Source of the DNA: Clostridium sp. LS
Lineage (GTDB): Bacteria; Bacillota; Clostridia; Clostridiales; Clostridiaceae
DNA: 57,164 nt
NCBI RefSeq assembly: GCF_002760435.1
Contig: NZ_AUUU01000017.1
Span: 1 to 57,164, forward strand
Direction: 5' to 3'
Shown here one piece after another: positions 1-8,412 of the stretch. Positions within the stretch are counted from its first letter, which is position 1; every line of letters starts with the position of its first letter. The notes beneath the pieces are model-generated. The model had not been told where the DNA came from. It did no database searches and was given only the letters and a program-made list of their open reading frames with translations. The position numbers and the translations under genes were made by a program.

Positions 1-70
1 TGCCAGCCTATTTTCCATGGCAACTTTGGACTTGTTATTTATTTTCATGTGCCTTATTTGTAATTAAAAT

Positions 71-445
71 TTATTCATTAGATTCATAGTTAGTAATTTC
101 TTTTATTGTATTATCATCGTTCATAAATACAACTGTTGGTTTATATTTTTTTGCTTCTTCTTCATCCATTTGAGCATAAGCAATTATTATAACTTTATCT
201 CCTGTTTGCACTAGTCTTGCAGCTGCTCCATTTAAACAAATAACACCCGAATCTCTTTTTCCAGGAATTACGTATGTTTCAAATCTCTCTCCATTGTTTA
301 TATCAACAATTTGAACTTTTTCATTTTCTAATATATTCGAGGCTTCCATTAAAGTCTTGTCTATTGTTATGCTTCCTACATAATTTAACTCCGCTTGAGT
401 AACCGTCGCTCTGTGTATCTTTCCTTTTAACATTGTTAGTATCAT
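71..445 (-). CDS. panD: Aspartate 1-decarboxylase proenzyme PanD
   Basis: PanD makes beta-alanine from L-aspartate for pantothenate synthesis in the cytoplasm. The 124-residue protein has the family's usual length. It begins [16 protein letters not shown] and carries the self-cleavage site YVGS, with Gly24-Ser25 at the position used by bacterial PanD. Cleavage there creates the N-terminal pyruvoyl group. The GKRDSG stretch around residue 62 and NGAAARL near residue 73 match the conserved core. AGGGGGAG lies just before the ATG. It is the last gene of the pan operon, 21 nt after panC. Its terminator would lie in bases 1-70 or beyond; only a weak TGCCA/TGGCA repeat is visible there. Confidence 0.97.
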   Translation of the reverse strand: MILTMLKGKIHRATVTQAELNYVGSITIDKTLMEASNILENEKVQIVDINNGERFETYVIPGKRDSGVICLNGAAARLVQTGDKVIIIAYAQMDEEEAKKYKPTVVFMNDDNTIKEITNYESNE

Positions 446-466
446 TTTTTCTCCCCCTAAATGTGT

Positions 467-1309
467 TTAATTAGTATAACTAAAATTATCTATTAGTCTT
501 GTCTTACCAATATATACTGCAATCGGTATTAATACATTCTTTTCTATCATATGAACATCCTCTAAAGAATCACTATCTACAATTTCTACATAATCTATTT
601 TAGCTAATAGTTCTTTATTTAGTTCATCTGTAATAATTTCCTTAACTTTAAGTGCATCTCTTTCACCACCAATTAATGCATCTTTAGCTTTTTCTAAACT
701 TCTACTTAACACTAATGCTGCTTTTCTTTCCTCACTAGAAAGATAAGTGTTTCTTGAGCTTTTCGCTAATCCGTCCTCTTCACGGATTATTGGACAGGCA
801 ACTACTTCTACATCAATATTTAAGTCCCTAACCATCCTTCTTATAACAGCAACTTGTTGAGCATCTTTTTCTCCAAAATAAGCTTTATCTGGAGTAACTA
901 TATTGAAAAATTTTGAAACAACTAAACATACTCCATCAAAATGTCCTGGTCTTTTTGCACCACAAAGTGCATTGGTTAGATTTGAAACACTAACTGTTGT
1001 AGATTTATTATCAAAATACATCTCACTTGGTTCTGGATTAAAAACTACATTAGCTCCTGCATTCAAACAAATCTCTAAATCTCTATTTATATCTCTTGGA
1101 TAACTTTCAAAATCCTCATTTGGTCCAAATTGTGTTGGATTTACAAACACACTTACAACTACTCTGTCATTTTCACTAACTGCCCTCTTTATTAAACTTT
1201 CGTGCCCTTCATGTAATGCTCCCATTGTTGGTACATATCCCACTGAAAGACCTTCTTTTCTCCATGCTTTAACTAGGCTTCTTAGTTCTTTAATTTCTTT
1301 TACTAACAT
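467..1309 (-). CDS. panC: Pantothenate synthetase (pantoate--beta-alanine ligase)
   Basis: PanC joins D-pantoate and beta-alanine at the cost of ATP to give pantothenate. It is a 280-residue nucleotidyltransferase-superfamily enzyme of usual length. The nucleotide-binding signature PTMGALHEGH is at residues 27-36, with the HxGH motif at His33-Glu-Gly-His36. The second, KMSKS-like motif appears as KSSRNTYLS near residue 183. GPNEDFESYPRD near residue 82 is also typical. GAGGAGAG precedes the ATG with good spacing. It is third in the operon, 16 nt downstream of panB and 21 nt upstream of panD, so the three enzymes are translated from one message. Confidence 0.97.
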   Translation of the reverse strand: MLVKEIKELRSLVKAWRKEGLSVGYVPTMGALHEGHESLIKRAVSENDRVVVSVFVNPTQFGPNEDFESYPRDINRDLEICLNAGANVVFNPEPSEMYFDNKSTTVSVSNLTNALCGAKRPGHFDGVCLVVSKFFNIVTPDKAYFGEKDAQQVAVIRRMVRDLNIDVEVVACPIIREEDGLAKSSRNTYLSSEERKAALVLSRSLEKAKDALIGGERDALKVKEIITDELNKELLAKIDYVEIVDSDSLEDVHMIEKNVLIPIAVYIGKTRLIDNFSYTN

Positions 1310-1325
1310 CTTTCTCTCCTCAAAA

Positions 1326-2153
1326 CTAATATAATTTTTTCAATTCGGTTTCATCAATTTTAAAAGTGTGCTTTTCTTCTGGAAATGTTCCTTCTTCTAC
1401 TTCCCTAACATAAGAAGAAATAGCCTCTCTCATAACTGAACCTATATTCGCATATTGCTTTACAAACTTTGGAACAAAATCATTAAACATTCCTAGCATA
1501 TCTTGATAAACCAATACTTGGCCATCACAATATTTTCCTGCACCAATTCCTATGGTTGGAACTGATACTGAATTTGTAATAAGCTCAGCTACCTTCTCTG
1601 GAATTCCTTCGAGTACAATTGAAAAAGCACCTGCTTTTTCTAAAAGAACAGCATCTTCTATTAATTGTTTAGCAGCTGACTGATCCTTACCTTGTACCTT
1701 AAAGCCTCCAAAAGCATTAACAGATTGCGGAGTTAAACCTAAGTGACCCATTACAGGAATTTGCGCATCTACAATTGCTTTGACCTGAGCTGCTACTTTT
1801 GCACCACCTTCAAGTTTAACAGCATTTGCTCCACCTTCTTTAATTAATCTTCCAGCATTTAATACTGCTTGTTCTATTGAAACATGATAAGATAAAAATG
1901 GCATATCACTAACGATAAGAGCATTCTTAGTACCTCTTTTAACAGCTTTTGTATGATAAATTATTTCATCCATTGTAACAGCTAAAGTATCTTCTTCTCC
2001 TTTAATAACCATTCCAAGGGAATCCCCTATCAAGATTGCATTTACTCCGCTTTCATCAATAATTTTTGCCATTGAATAATCATATGCTGTAAGCATACTT
2101 AATTTCTTTCCTTGCTCTTTAGCTTGTTTAAAAGTTAATACTGTATTTTTCAC
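1326..2153 (-). CDS. panB: 3-methyl-2-oxobutanoate hydroxymethyltransferase
   Basis: PanB transfers a hydroxymethyl group from methylene-tetrahydrofolate to 2-ketoisovalerate, giving ketopantoate. The 275-residue TIM-barrel protein shows the Mg/substrate motif [15 protein letters not shown] near residue 43, KLEGG near 113, the [12 protein letters not shown] segment near 139 and the conserved [14 protein letters not shown] near 202. The start is GTG at 2153, preceded by AGGAGGAG. Its G overlaps the last base of the upstream gene's TAG stop (TAGTG), so the two genes are likely translationally coupled. 2-ketoisovalerate also comes from the branched-chain pathway served by ilvBN in this window. 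Confidence 0.97.
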   Translation of the reverse strand: MKNTVLTFKQAKEQGKKLSMLTAYDYSMAKIIDESGVNAILIGDSLGMVIKGEEDTLAVTMDEIIYHTKAVKRGTKNALIVSDMPFLSYHVSIEQAVLNAGRLIKEGGANAVKLEGGAKVAAQVKAIVDAQIPVMGHLGLTPQSVNAFGGFKVQGKDQSAAKQLIEDAVLLEKAGAFSIVLEGIPEKVAELITNSVSVPTIGIGAGKYCDGQVLVYQDMLGMFNDFVPKFVKQYANIGSVMREAISSYVREVEEGTFPEEKHTFKIDETELKKLY

Positions 2154-3055
2154 TACTTTACTCCTCCTAAAAGCTCATATATTTCTTTATGCTTTTTTGA
2201 ATTATTTAGTAAGTTTTCAATTGCATTTTCCATTTTTATACCTTCAAATTCTTTTGTTTCTCTTAGAGAAACAAGCTTTATTAAATTTAAAGATAGTATT
2301 TTATAAAGATCTTTATCCTTTTCTTCTAAAGCACATAAATGTTTTTCTACAGTAGAAATATCACCTCTTGAAATTGGTCCTGTTAAAGAATTCACAAAAC
2401 CCTTTGTATAAATACTATCAATATTACCAATTATAAGAGGTTTAAGAGCATTTAAAGCTTCTTCTTCATTTAAACCAAGTTTTTTAAAGTAAGTTACTCC
2501 CATATCTAATAAGGATAAAGTAAGGTTAGAAACAAAAACATTAGCTAAATGATAAATTGAAGAATCTTCTGCTCTTCTAGTAAAATACTTGTTCTCTAAT
2601 CTCTTCATTAATTCTAAAAGAACACAATTCTCAAAGATATCACCTTCAATAGAAAAGTATATACTTTCTAATTCTTTTAAATTTGTATCTTTACTTGAAA
2701 ACGCAAATATTGGATGTATAGAATAGATCAGTGCACCAGAATGTTTGGCATTACATAATACATTTGATTTAAGTGAGCCACTAGTGTGACAAATAGATTT
2801 GTTATTTAGATCAAATTTTGATAATTCATTATCTATAATTGAAATTATATCATCAGGCGTTGTAATAAATAATATATTACTTTCATTAATAATATTTTGA
2901 ATGTTATCATAAAATTTAGATTTAGTAATCTCAGCTGCTTGTTTGGTGTTTTCTTCATTTTTTCCATAAAAGCCACTTAATTTTATCCCTTTATGAGTAA
3001 AGTAGCGACCTAAACTTACGCCTACCTTCCCAGGACCAATAAATCCAACTTTAAT
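2153..3055 (-). CDS. panG: Rossmann/DUF2520 oxidoreductase, probable PanG-type ketopantoate reductase
   Basis: The N-terminus [16 protein letters not shown] is a dinucleotide-binding Rossmann motif (GxGxxG), followed by the helical C-terminal domain of the Rossmann-like/DUF2520 family. It is first in the operon with panB, panC and panD, and no panE is seen. From memory, PanG, an alternative ketopantoate reductase from Francisella with clostridial homologues, is of this type, so NADPH-dependent ketopantoate to pantoate reduction is the likely job (inference). Start: the reading frame stays open to an ATG at 3190, with others at 3106 and 3085. The only strong Shine-Dalgarno, GGAGGTGAT at about 3068-3060, sits 3 nt before an in-frame ATT at 3055, exactly where family members begin. 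I therefore propose an AUU start giving 300 residues. The gene certainly lies here; its 5' end is uncertain. Confidence 0.8.
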   Translation of the reverse strand: MKVGFIGPGKVGVSLGRYFTHKGIKLSGFYGKNEENTKQAAEITKSKFYDNIQNIINESNILFITTPDDIISIIDNELSKFDLNNKSICHTSGSLKSNVLCNAKHSGALIYSIHPIFAFSSKDTNLKELESIYFSIEGDIFENCVLLELMKRLENKYFTRRAEDSSIYHLANVFVSNLTLSLLDMGVTYFKKLGLNEEEALNALKPLIIGNIDSIYTKGFVNSLTGPISRGDISTVEKHLCALEEKDKDLYKILSLNLIKLVSLRETKEFEGIKMENAIENLLNNSKKHKEIYELLGGVK

Positions 3056-3373
3056 AGTATCACCTCCATATACGTGATACAACATCCTAACTTCAATCTC
3101 ATTCATATAGATATGAGTTGTATTATAATTCTTAATGCTAAAAATATCGGTGTAATTCTCTTTCGATACTACCCATAGATATTCTATCATTTTGTTTTTA
3201 ATTTAACAATAAAAACATAAAAATTTTAATATGTATTTTAAATTAAATTTGTAAACATAAAGCAGTAATACTTTATGAAGGAAGAATTGATTGTAACTTG
3301 CTTATCTAATAAAATAAAAGAAGCTTTGAAATATATAACTCCTATCATTATTACTTCATGCTCCTTATTATAC

Positions 3374-4003
3374 TTATATTTCTTCAGTTAAACTAACAAT
3401 TCCTTTCGTAAGATAAGGCAGATTCTTTTGAACTTTTTCGTCATCCCAATTCCACCATTTCAGGTCTACTAATTTGGCTATTACCTCTTCAGAAAAGCGC
3501 TTTCTGATTTCTTTTGCAGGTGTTCCTCCTACAATTGTATAAGGAGCAACATCTTTAGTTACAACTGCTCTTGTTCCTATTATTGCACCATCTCCTATTT
3601 GAACCCCTTGCATGATTACTGCTTCATAACCAATCCAAACATCATTTCCTATTATGATATCACCATTATTGTCCCAGGCATCGGTAATATCTGCACTATT
3701 TAACTCCCATTCTTTATAAAATATTGGAAATGGGTAAGTTGAAAGTGACGCCATCTTATGGTTGCCAGATGTAAACATAAATTTTGCTCCACAAGCAATA
3801 GAACAATACTTACCAATGATTAACTTCTCGCTATTTACAGGAAAGTGATATAATACATTATTATTTTGAAATTTTGTTGGATCATTAACAAAATCATTAT
3901 ACATGGTATAATCTCCAACTATGATATTAGGATCTGTAATTACTGGTTTTAAATATATTGTTTCTTTATCACCTGTTCTTGGATAAACTTTTTTACTATT
4001 CAT
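3374..4003 (-). CDS. Vat/CatB-type xenobiotic O-acetyltransferase
   Basis: This 209-residue left-handed beta-helix (hexapeptide repeat) acetyltransferase belongs to the group of streptogramin (Vat) and CatB-type chloramphenicol acetyltransferases. The repeats are visible as IIGNDVWIGYEAVIMQGV and IGDGAIIGTRAVV near residues 115-148, followed by APYTIVGGTPAKEI. His82 in SGNHKMAS falls where Vat enzymes have their catalytic histidine. The KWWNWDDEKV tail is also characteristic of Vat proteins. AGGAGG precedes the ATG. It is monocistronic and unrelated to its neighbours. Whether it confers streptogramin or chloramphenicol resistance cannot be read from sequence, because many chromosomal members have unknown substrates. 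Confidence 0.88.
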   Translation of the reverse strand: MNSKKVYPRTGDKETIYLKPVITDPNIIVGDYTMYNDFVNDPTKFQNNNVLYHFPVNSEKLIIGKYCSIACGAKFMFTSGNHKMASLSTYPFPIFYKEWELNSADITDAWDNNGDIIIGNDVWIGYEAVIMQGVQIGDGAIIGTRAVVTKDVAPYTIVGGTPAKEIRKRFSEEVIAKLVDLKWWNWDDEKVQKNLPYLTKGIVSLTEEI

Positions 4004-4336
4004 ATTTCCTCCTTTATATCTTTTTTCTTAATTTTCCTTGATAATAATCATAATTTTCTCAACTAATTTACTTCTTTAGCCTCTCATAATTAAATTATAA
4101 TCCTATCATTTTTAATTTATCTAGTTTACAAACAATTCTGTAATAAAGTTGTCCTCTAATTACAACATCACTCAAATATAAAAAAATAATAATTTTATAA
4201 CATAAACAACTTCTAAGCTATATTAATACTCTCAACATAAACATCTATTAAAAGGAATAAAATCGCCAAAATAGTAAACGATAAGTTTAAGGCAATTTTT
4301 TAATAAAAATAATCAATTAAAATTATAGGAGGACTA
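4004..4336. other. Divergent intergenic region
   Basis: This 333-base A+T-rich spacer separates the minus-strand acetyltransferase gene from the plus-strand secreted-protein gene. Bases 4259-4303 hold an imperfect hairpin (AAAATCGCC pairing with GGCAATTTT) followed by a short T-rich run. It could be a weak terminator or part of the 5' leader of the gene at 4337. I see no convincing open reading frame or known riboswitch. Confidence 0.4.
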
Positions 4337-4873
4337 ATGGTGCCAAAAAAAGTAATTCGTTTAATAGTATTTATAATACTTTTTACAGTATCTATGAGTA
4401 ATATAACGTATGCACAAATCCCAACTAAACCTACACCGTATGGTCCAAGGATATCAGATCTTCAAAATAAAGAAGACATTTTAAGTAGCTTGGAACAAAT
4501 TAAAACGATACGAGCTAATTTAGTTGTGATTAATGTGAAATCAGATACACCAATTGAACAATTAAAAACTATAGATACCAATTTGCAACGTGACATTGAT
4601 CAACTTCGAGTTATTAGAGGAAATTTAGTAAATCATGCTGATAAATATGCAAATTCAATTTCTGATGTATTTTTTGCAGAACAAATTGTTATTATAGCCA
4701 ATTGCTACATTGTAAGCCTAAAACATCAACAATTATTAATAAGATCATTAGAAAACAATGTTGGAGATGCCTCAACACTATTTTATTCAACTTATATGAT
4801 ACCAATATATTATTACCTTACTTTAGGCGATGAACAGATAGCCTACACCCAAACATACACTGTAGTTTCTTGA
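4337..4873 (+). CDS. Secreted protein of unknown function
   Basis: I do not recognise this 178-residue protein. It starts with a classic signal peptide: MVPKK, a hydrophobic run IRLIVFIILFTVSMSN, and a probable cleavage after TYA near residue 26. The mature part is mostly predicted helix, with two similar heptad-like stretches (EQIKTIRANLVVIN near residue 53 and DIDQLRVIRGNLVNH near residue 91) that look like an internal duplication. No cysteines are conserved as pairs. AGGAGG at 4328-4332 fixes the start. The gene is alone, convergent with the pfpI-like gene, and ends before the hairpin at 5028. An exported, possibly surface-associated, helical protein is all that can be claimed. Confidence 0.75.
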   Translation: MVPKKVIRLIVFIILFTVSMSNITYAQIPTKPTPYGPRISDLQNKEDILSSLEQIKTIRANLVVINVKSDTPIEQLKTIDTNLQRDIDQLRVIRGNLVNHADKYANSISDVFFAEQIVIIANCYIVSLKHQQLLIRSLENNVGDASTLFYSTYMIPIYYYLTLGDEQIAYTQTYTVVS

Positions 4874-5027
4874 TAAATCTAAATTTAAAATTATAAACAA
4901 AAATGATTTGCTTAAGCTATTGAAGCTTTTGCTACCAAATGTAAAAATAATGATACATTAGAAAAGAAAAATCTCCTAAAGAAAATCCTTAATAATATTT
5001 GTCTTTATTATAAAAACCCAAACGCTT

Positions 5028-5062
5028 AACAGCTCCAAGGTAAATGTGTCCTTGGAGCTGTT
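5028..5062. terminator. Hairpin between convergent genes
   Basis: A perfect 13-bp stem (AACAGCTCCAAGG with CCTTGGAGCTGTT) encloses a 9-nt loop, followed on the plus strand by a weak ATTATTAAAA tail. It lies between the convergent genes ending at 4873 and 5183, where a shared terminator is expected. The weak U-tract makes efficiency uncertain. Confidence 0.65.
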
Positions 5063-5182
5063 ATTATTAAAATCTTAATCAATTCCATAAAAAGTGAAAA
5101 ACATATCGATTTCTTTAGTTAACACTTTATAATAGAATTATTACAAAACTTAGTAGAAGGCACTTTACCAAGCTACATTACT

Positions 5183-5761
5183 CTACTGTTGATAGAAACC
5201 TAACCTGTTAAATCTATACCATTCGTTAATCTTTTCTACAGGCTTAACATCCAAATGCAACATAATTTCCTTAGCAAACTCTAAAGAAGCTGTACCATTT
5301 GCAGTTATGATATCAGAATCACAAACTGCCTGTTTCTCAATAAAATTGCTGTCACCTTTGTAATGTGGCGCTTGTGACCTCATAAACTCTATTGTGTTGC
5401 CAGTATGTCTGATATTATCCAAATATCCGTTCTCTGCCATAAAATTAGCGGCATTACAGATTGCTGCTACTGGAATATGATGCTTAACTGCATACTCTAC
5501 CACAGGTTTAATTTCATTGTTTTTATGTTCCATCCAAGCATAACCACCAATTAAAAGCAACATCTCGAATTTTTTTGGGTAATCACTTACAGAATAATCA
5601 GGAATGATCCGAAAACCTCCCATAGAAATTTTAGTTTCTTTGTCCAGACTTAAAGTTTTTACAATATAATTCGTTTCTGCTACATTGAGTTCTGAACAAA
5701 TATAAGCGCTTTCCCAATCTGCATATCCATCAAAAATAAACACAAGTATTTCTTTTTTCAT
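5183..5761 (-). CDS. DJ-1/PfpI family protein (class I glutamine amidotransferase-like)
   Basis: This 192-residue protein of the DJ-1/PfpI superfamily has the flavodoxin-like core with the nucleophile elbow AAICNAANFMAENG. Its cysteine, near residue 101, is the expected catalytic residue. The N-terminal acidic residue of the family is in DGYADWESAY. Members act as chaperones, glyoxalases or proteases, or have unknown roles; the substrate cannot be predicted. I chose the ATG at 5761, preceded by AAGGAAG, over the open frame reaching 5833, because the extra 24 residues are unlike the family and would overlap the upstream gene. It is the last of three closely spaced minus genes (hxlR, yafY-like, this), probably one operon induced together. 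Confidence 0.88.
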   Translation of the reverse strand: MKKEILVFIFDGYADWESAYICSELNVAETNYIVKTLSLDKETKISMGGFRIIPDYSVSDYPKKFEMLLLIGGYAWMEHKNNEIKPVVEYAVKHHIPVAAICNAANFMAENGYLDNIRHTGNTIEFMRSQAPHYKGDSNFIEKQAVCDSDIITANGTASLEFAKEIMLHLDVKPVEKINEWYRFNRLGFYQQ

Positions 5762-5807
5762 TGTAACACTTCCTTTCGTAAGTATTGTACAATGAAAAAG
5801 ATGACAC

Positions 5808-6755
5808 CTATATGTCATCTTTATAGAGTTCATTTATTCTTTTTATTCTGGTTTTTATTGCTTCTTTTAGTTCAATAGGTGCTATAACTTTAACTTTGTC
5901 TTGCAAACTAAAAACCAACTCAGCAGCCCACTCTATGTCTGAAACTAGAAATATAATCTGCCCCTTTTCTTCTGATCTACTTTTCCTATGAAAAAATTTA
6001 GCATCTATCTTGTTTGTTAATAAAAATTCATTATTACTATCATATTCTAGTATAACTTCAAACAATGATGTTTGATCTTGTGAAGAAAATAAACCAATAG
6101 CAAAATCTTTTCTAAAATCTATTTTTTCAACTACCTTACAACTAAAACCTTTATCCATAATTTTAAGATTAACAATTCTGTTGATTCTAAAAAAACGGAA
6201 TTCCTGCTTATCTTCACAAAAAGCGTATAAGTACCAATATGATTGCTTAAAAACAAGCTTATAAGGTTGAATCATTCTTGATGAACGTGAACTTTTAGAA
6301 ATATATTCTAAATAAATACACTTTCTATTTTTAATTGCCTTATATAAAATAGATACCTTTTCCTGTGTAATACTATCTTGAAACCATGAGGACAAATCAA
6401 TTACATAATCGCTTTCAGAAAATACCATACTTGTTTCTTCTGGAATTAGCTTTGCTATTAGATTTGTTAAGTCAGTGTTTTCATCAATACTCATGAGTCC
6501 GTTAAGCGCTGTAAAAACATTTTTTATATCGTTCTTTGAAAGAATATTACTTTTAAGTTTATATCCCTCAATGACTGACACTCCGCCGCCAATTCCTGGA
6601 TATGTTGCAATAGGAACCCCAGACTTGTTCAATGTATCTAAATCTCGAAAAATTGTACGTTTTGAAACTTCAAATCTTTCTGCTAATTCCTGTATGGTAG
6701 TTTTATCTGTATTGGCAAGGACATTTAAAATTCCTAGTAATCTATCAATTTTCAT
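5808..6755 (-). CDS. YafY-type transcriptional regulator (HTH + WYL domain)
   Basis: This 315-residue regulator has an N-terminal winged helix (residues 5-60; TIQELAERFEVSKRTIFRDL is the recognition region), then a GGVSVIEGYKL segment and a WYL domain around residues 140-215. The WYL core is visible as RKCIYLEYIS and SYWYLYAFCEDKQEFRFFRI. WYL domains commonly bind ligands or nucleic acid and control DNA-damage or stress responses. It probably autoregulates the pfpI-like gene 46 nt downstream. The upstream hxlR gene is 36 nt away on the same strand. GGAGA precedes the ATG at a slightly long spacing. Confidence 0.92.
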   Translation of the reverse strand: MKIDRLLGILNVLANTDKTTIQELAERFEVSKRTIFRDLDTLNKSGVPIATYPGIGGGVSVIEGYKLKSNILSKNDIKNVFTALNGLMSIDENTDLTNLIAKLIPEETSMVFSESDYVIDLSSWFQDSITQEKVSILYKAIKNRKCIYLEYISKSSRSSRMIQPYKLVFKQSYWYLYAFCEDKQEFRFFRINRIVNLKIMDKGFSCKVVEKIDFRKDFAIGLFSSQDQTSLFEVILEYDSNNEFLLTNKIDAKFFHRKSRSEEKGQIIFLVSDIEWAAELVFSLQDKVKVIAPIELKEAIKTRIKRINELYKDDI

Positions 6756-6791
6756 GATAACACAATTTCTCCATTTCTAAGTTACAACATT

Positions 6792-7139
6792 TTATTTGCA
6801 TGTATTTTTAGCTTTAATTAAATTAGAGTAACTAATTGCCCATTCACATAAATCGGTTAGGACTGGCAACAGACTTCTTCCATAATCAGTAAGGGAATAT
6901 TCCACTTTTGGTGGAACTTGATTATAAATAACCCTATTAATTAACTCATCTTCTTCTAATGATCTAAGTTGTTGCGTTAACATTTTTTGTGTAATATTAG
7001 GCAAACTTCTTTTTAACTCATTAAAACGCATAGTTTTTTTACCTAACTGCCATATAATTATAGGCTTCCATTTACCTCCTAAAATATCTAATGTTAATTC
7101 CATAGAGCAGTTATATTCAATTCCTTTAAACTTCACCAT
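6792..7139 (-). CDS. HxlR-family transcriptional regulator
   Basis: This 115-residue single-domain winged-helix regulator has the HxlR/DUF24 hallmarks: an N-terminal Cys (YNCSMELTLDILGGKWKP), the recognition region MRFNELKRSLPNITQKMLT, and the wing PPKVEYSLTDYGRSLLPVL. The Cys11-type residue is the redox or electrophile sensor in YodB/HypR relatives. It is divergent from a ferredoxin-nitroreductase gene, the usual target of such sensors, across a 164-nt spacer that carries a box shared with the second hxlR/nitroreductase pair (see 7207 and 52169). It likely also leads the yafY-pfpI genes downstream. Confidence 0.92.
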   Translation of the reverse strand: MVKFKGIEYNCSMELTLDILGGKWKPIIIWQLGKKTMRFNELKRSLPNITQKMLTQQLRSLEEDELINRVIYNQVPPKVEYSLTDYGRSLLPVLTDLCEWAISYSNLIKAKNTCK

Positions 7140-7206
7140 TTACAACTCCTTCTTATACTCAAACAATTCTATATGGTATACAACTGGTAACCACGTTCCT
7201 AGAAAG

Positions 7207-7216
7207 TGCGTACTTG
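7207..7216. promoter_or_regulatory. Candidate HxlR operator box, copy 1
   Basis: TGCGTACTTG occurs here in the hxlR/nitroreductase divergent spacer and again at 52169-52178 in the second pair. A related GGTATACAACTGGTAACC stretch lies at 7173-7190. Shared sequence in two independent divergent spacers is what a common operator class would show. Binding is inferred. Confidence 0.5.
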
Positions 7217-7303
7217 ATAATATTAGCATACTAATATAAATTATATTACATCATAGAAACTTGAATATAAAGTATATATTAACAAAACTAGGAGTGATAT
7301 TTA

Positions 7304-8107
7304 ATGAATTTAATTAATGTAAACCAGTCAAAATGTATTAAATGTGGAATTTGTTCAAAAGTATGCCCAACTGGAGTTTTATCAATAGACGAAGCCGGTC
7401 CTAATGCTAGTAATGCAAAGAACTGTATTGCCTGTGGCCAATGTGTTGCTGTATGTCCCCATGGAGCATTGGATAATATAAAAACTCCTTTAGCTGATCA
7501 AATTGATATAGAAAACTTTCCCGTTATAGATTCAAAAACTGCAGAAAATTTTCTTAGATCCCGCCGTTCAATACGTTGTTTTAAGGATGCACCTGTGCCT
7601 AGAGAAAAATTATTAGAAATAATCAATGTTGCACATTATGCGCCTACTGCTAGTAACAGCCAAGGTGTTTCTTATATAATAGTTGAAAACAAAAAAATAT
7701 TAGAAAAAGCTATAGAAATTATTTATGAATGGATGGAAAGTAAGCTTTCATTACATTGGAGTTTTACAAGGCATGTCCAAACTCGCAAGACAACAGGAAT
7801 GGATACAATATTACGTAATGCTCCACACCTTATTATTGCAACGGCTCCAAAAGACTTTAAAAATGGAAGAGAAAACACTATATCTCAGCTTACATATGCT
7901 GAACTATATGCAACTACTATTGGACTTGGTTCTTGTTGGGCTGGATTATTTGAATTTTGCGCATTTTCTAACTACGCTCCACTACTCTCTCTATTTAATA
8001 TACCTGAAGACAAAATTGTAACAGGTGCCATTATGGTTGGGTATCCAAAGTATAAATATAAGAAACTAGTAGACAGAAATCCATTAGATGTGATATTTAT
8101 TAACTAA
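7304..8107 (+). CDS. Ferredoxin-nitroreductase fusion protein
   Basis: The protein has 267 residues. Residues 1-60 form a bacterial 2[4Fe-4S] ferredoxin domain with two CxxCxxCxxxCP clusters (CIKCGICSKVCP and CIACGQCVAVCP). From about residue 85 comes an FMN-dependent nitroreductase fold, beginning RSRRSIRCFKDAPVPREKLL, with YAPTASNSQG and a GLGSCWAG segment typical of the clostridial subgroup. It probably passes ferredoxin-type electrons to FMN to reduce nitro compounds, quinones or enoates; the substrate is unknown. AGGAG precedes the ATG. The gene is controlled most likely by the divergent HxlR regulator. Confidence 0.93.
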   Translation: MNLINVNQSKCIKCGICSKVCPTGVLSIDEAGPNASNAKNCIACGQCVAVCPHGALDNIKTPLADQIDIENFPVIDSKTAENFLRSRRSIRCFKDAPVPREKLLEIINVAHYAPTASNSQGVSYIIVENKKILEKAIEIIYEWMESKLSLHWSFTRHVQTRKTTGMDTILRNAPHLIIATAPKDFKNGRENTISQLTYAELYATTIGLGSCWAGLFEFCAFSNYAPLLSLFNIPEDKIVTGAIMVGYPKYKYKKLVDRNPLDVIFIN

Positions 8108-8412
8108 AAATTCTAAAACATTTCATTTTCAGCCACATATTATTCCAAATATATATGATCACATTTACCACACTTAATACACAATCACAGGCACTCTTAT
8201 TTCCATGGAAAGTAACATATAAGTTTTCCTGCATCCTTGCTGCTTCTTCATCTTTGTAAACCTCCTTGCATTCCCAAACAAATGGTTTGACTCACTAGGT
8301 GTTTCAACATATCAAAAGTAGAAGCCGGGATTAATTATCCCGACTTCTAGCTAACCAATTTGATTAATCAACAATATTTTATTATATGATAAAATAAGCT
8401 CTTTCCATTTCA
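8108..8412. other. Convergent intergenic region with hairpin and possible gene remnant
   Basis: This 305-nt spacer holds a bidirectional hairpin at 8320-8348 (AGAAGCCGGGAT pairing with ATCCCGACTTCT, one mismatch), suitable as a terminator for the two converging genes. On the minus strand, about 8110-8290, short open stretches with coding-like composition appear in two frames (for example a frame reading VKPFVWECKEVYKDEEAARM). They have no start or RBS and could be a decayed gene. I cannot assign its family. Confidence 0.4.

Noticed and set aside
903..1103. Plus-strand open frame of 66 codons inside panC
   Set aside because: It lies wholly antisense to panC, has no RBS and codon content dictated by the real gene.
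3374..4003. Assigning the acetyltransferase a named resistance gene symbol
   Set aside because: The motifs fit Vat/CatB generally but similarity is not close enough by eye to any named resistance allele.
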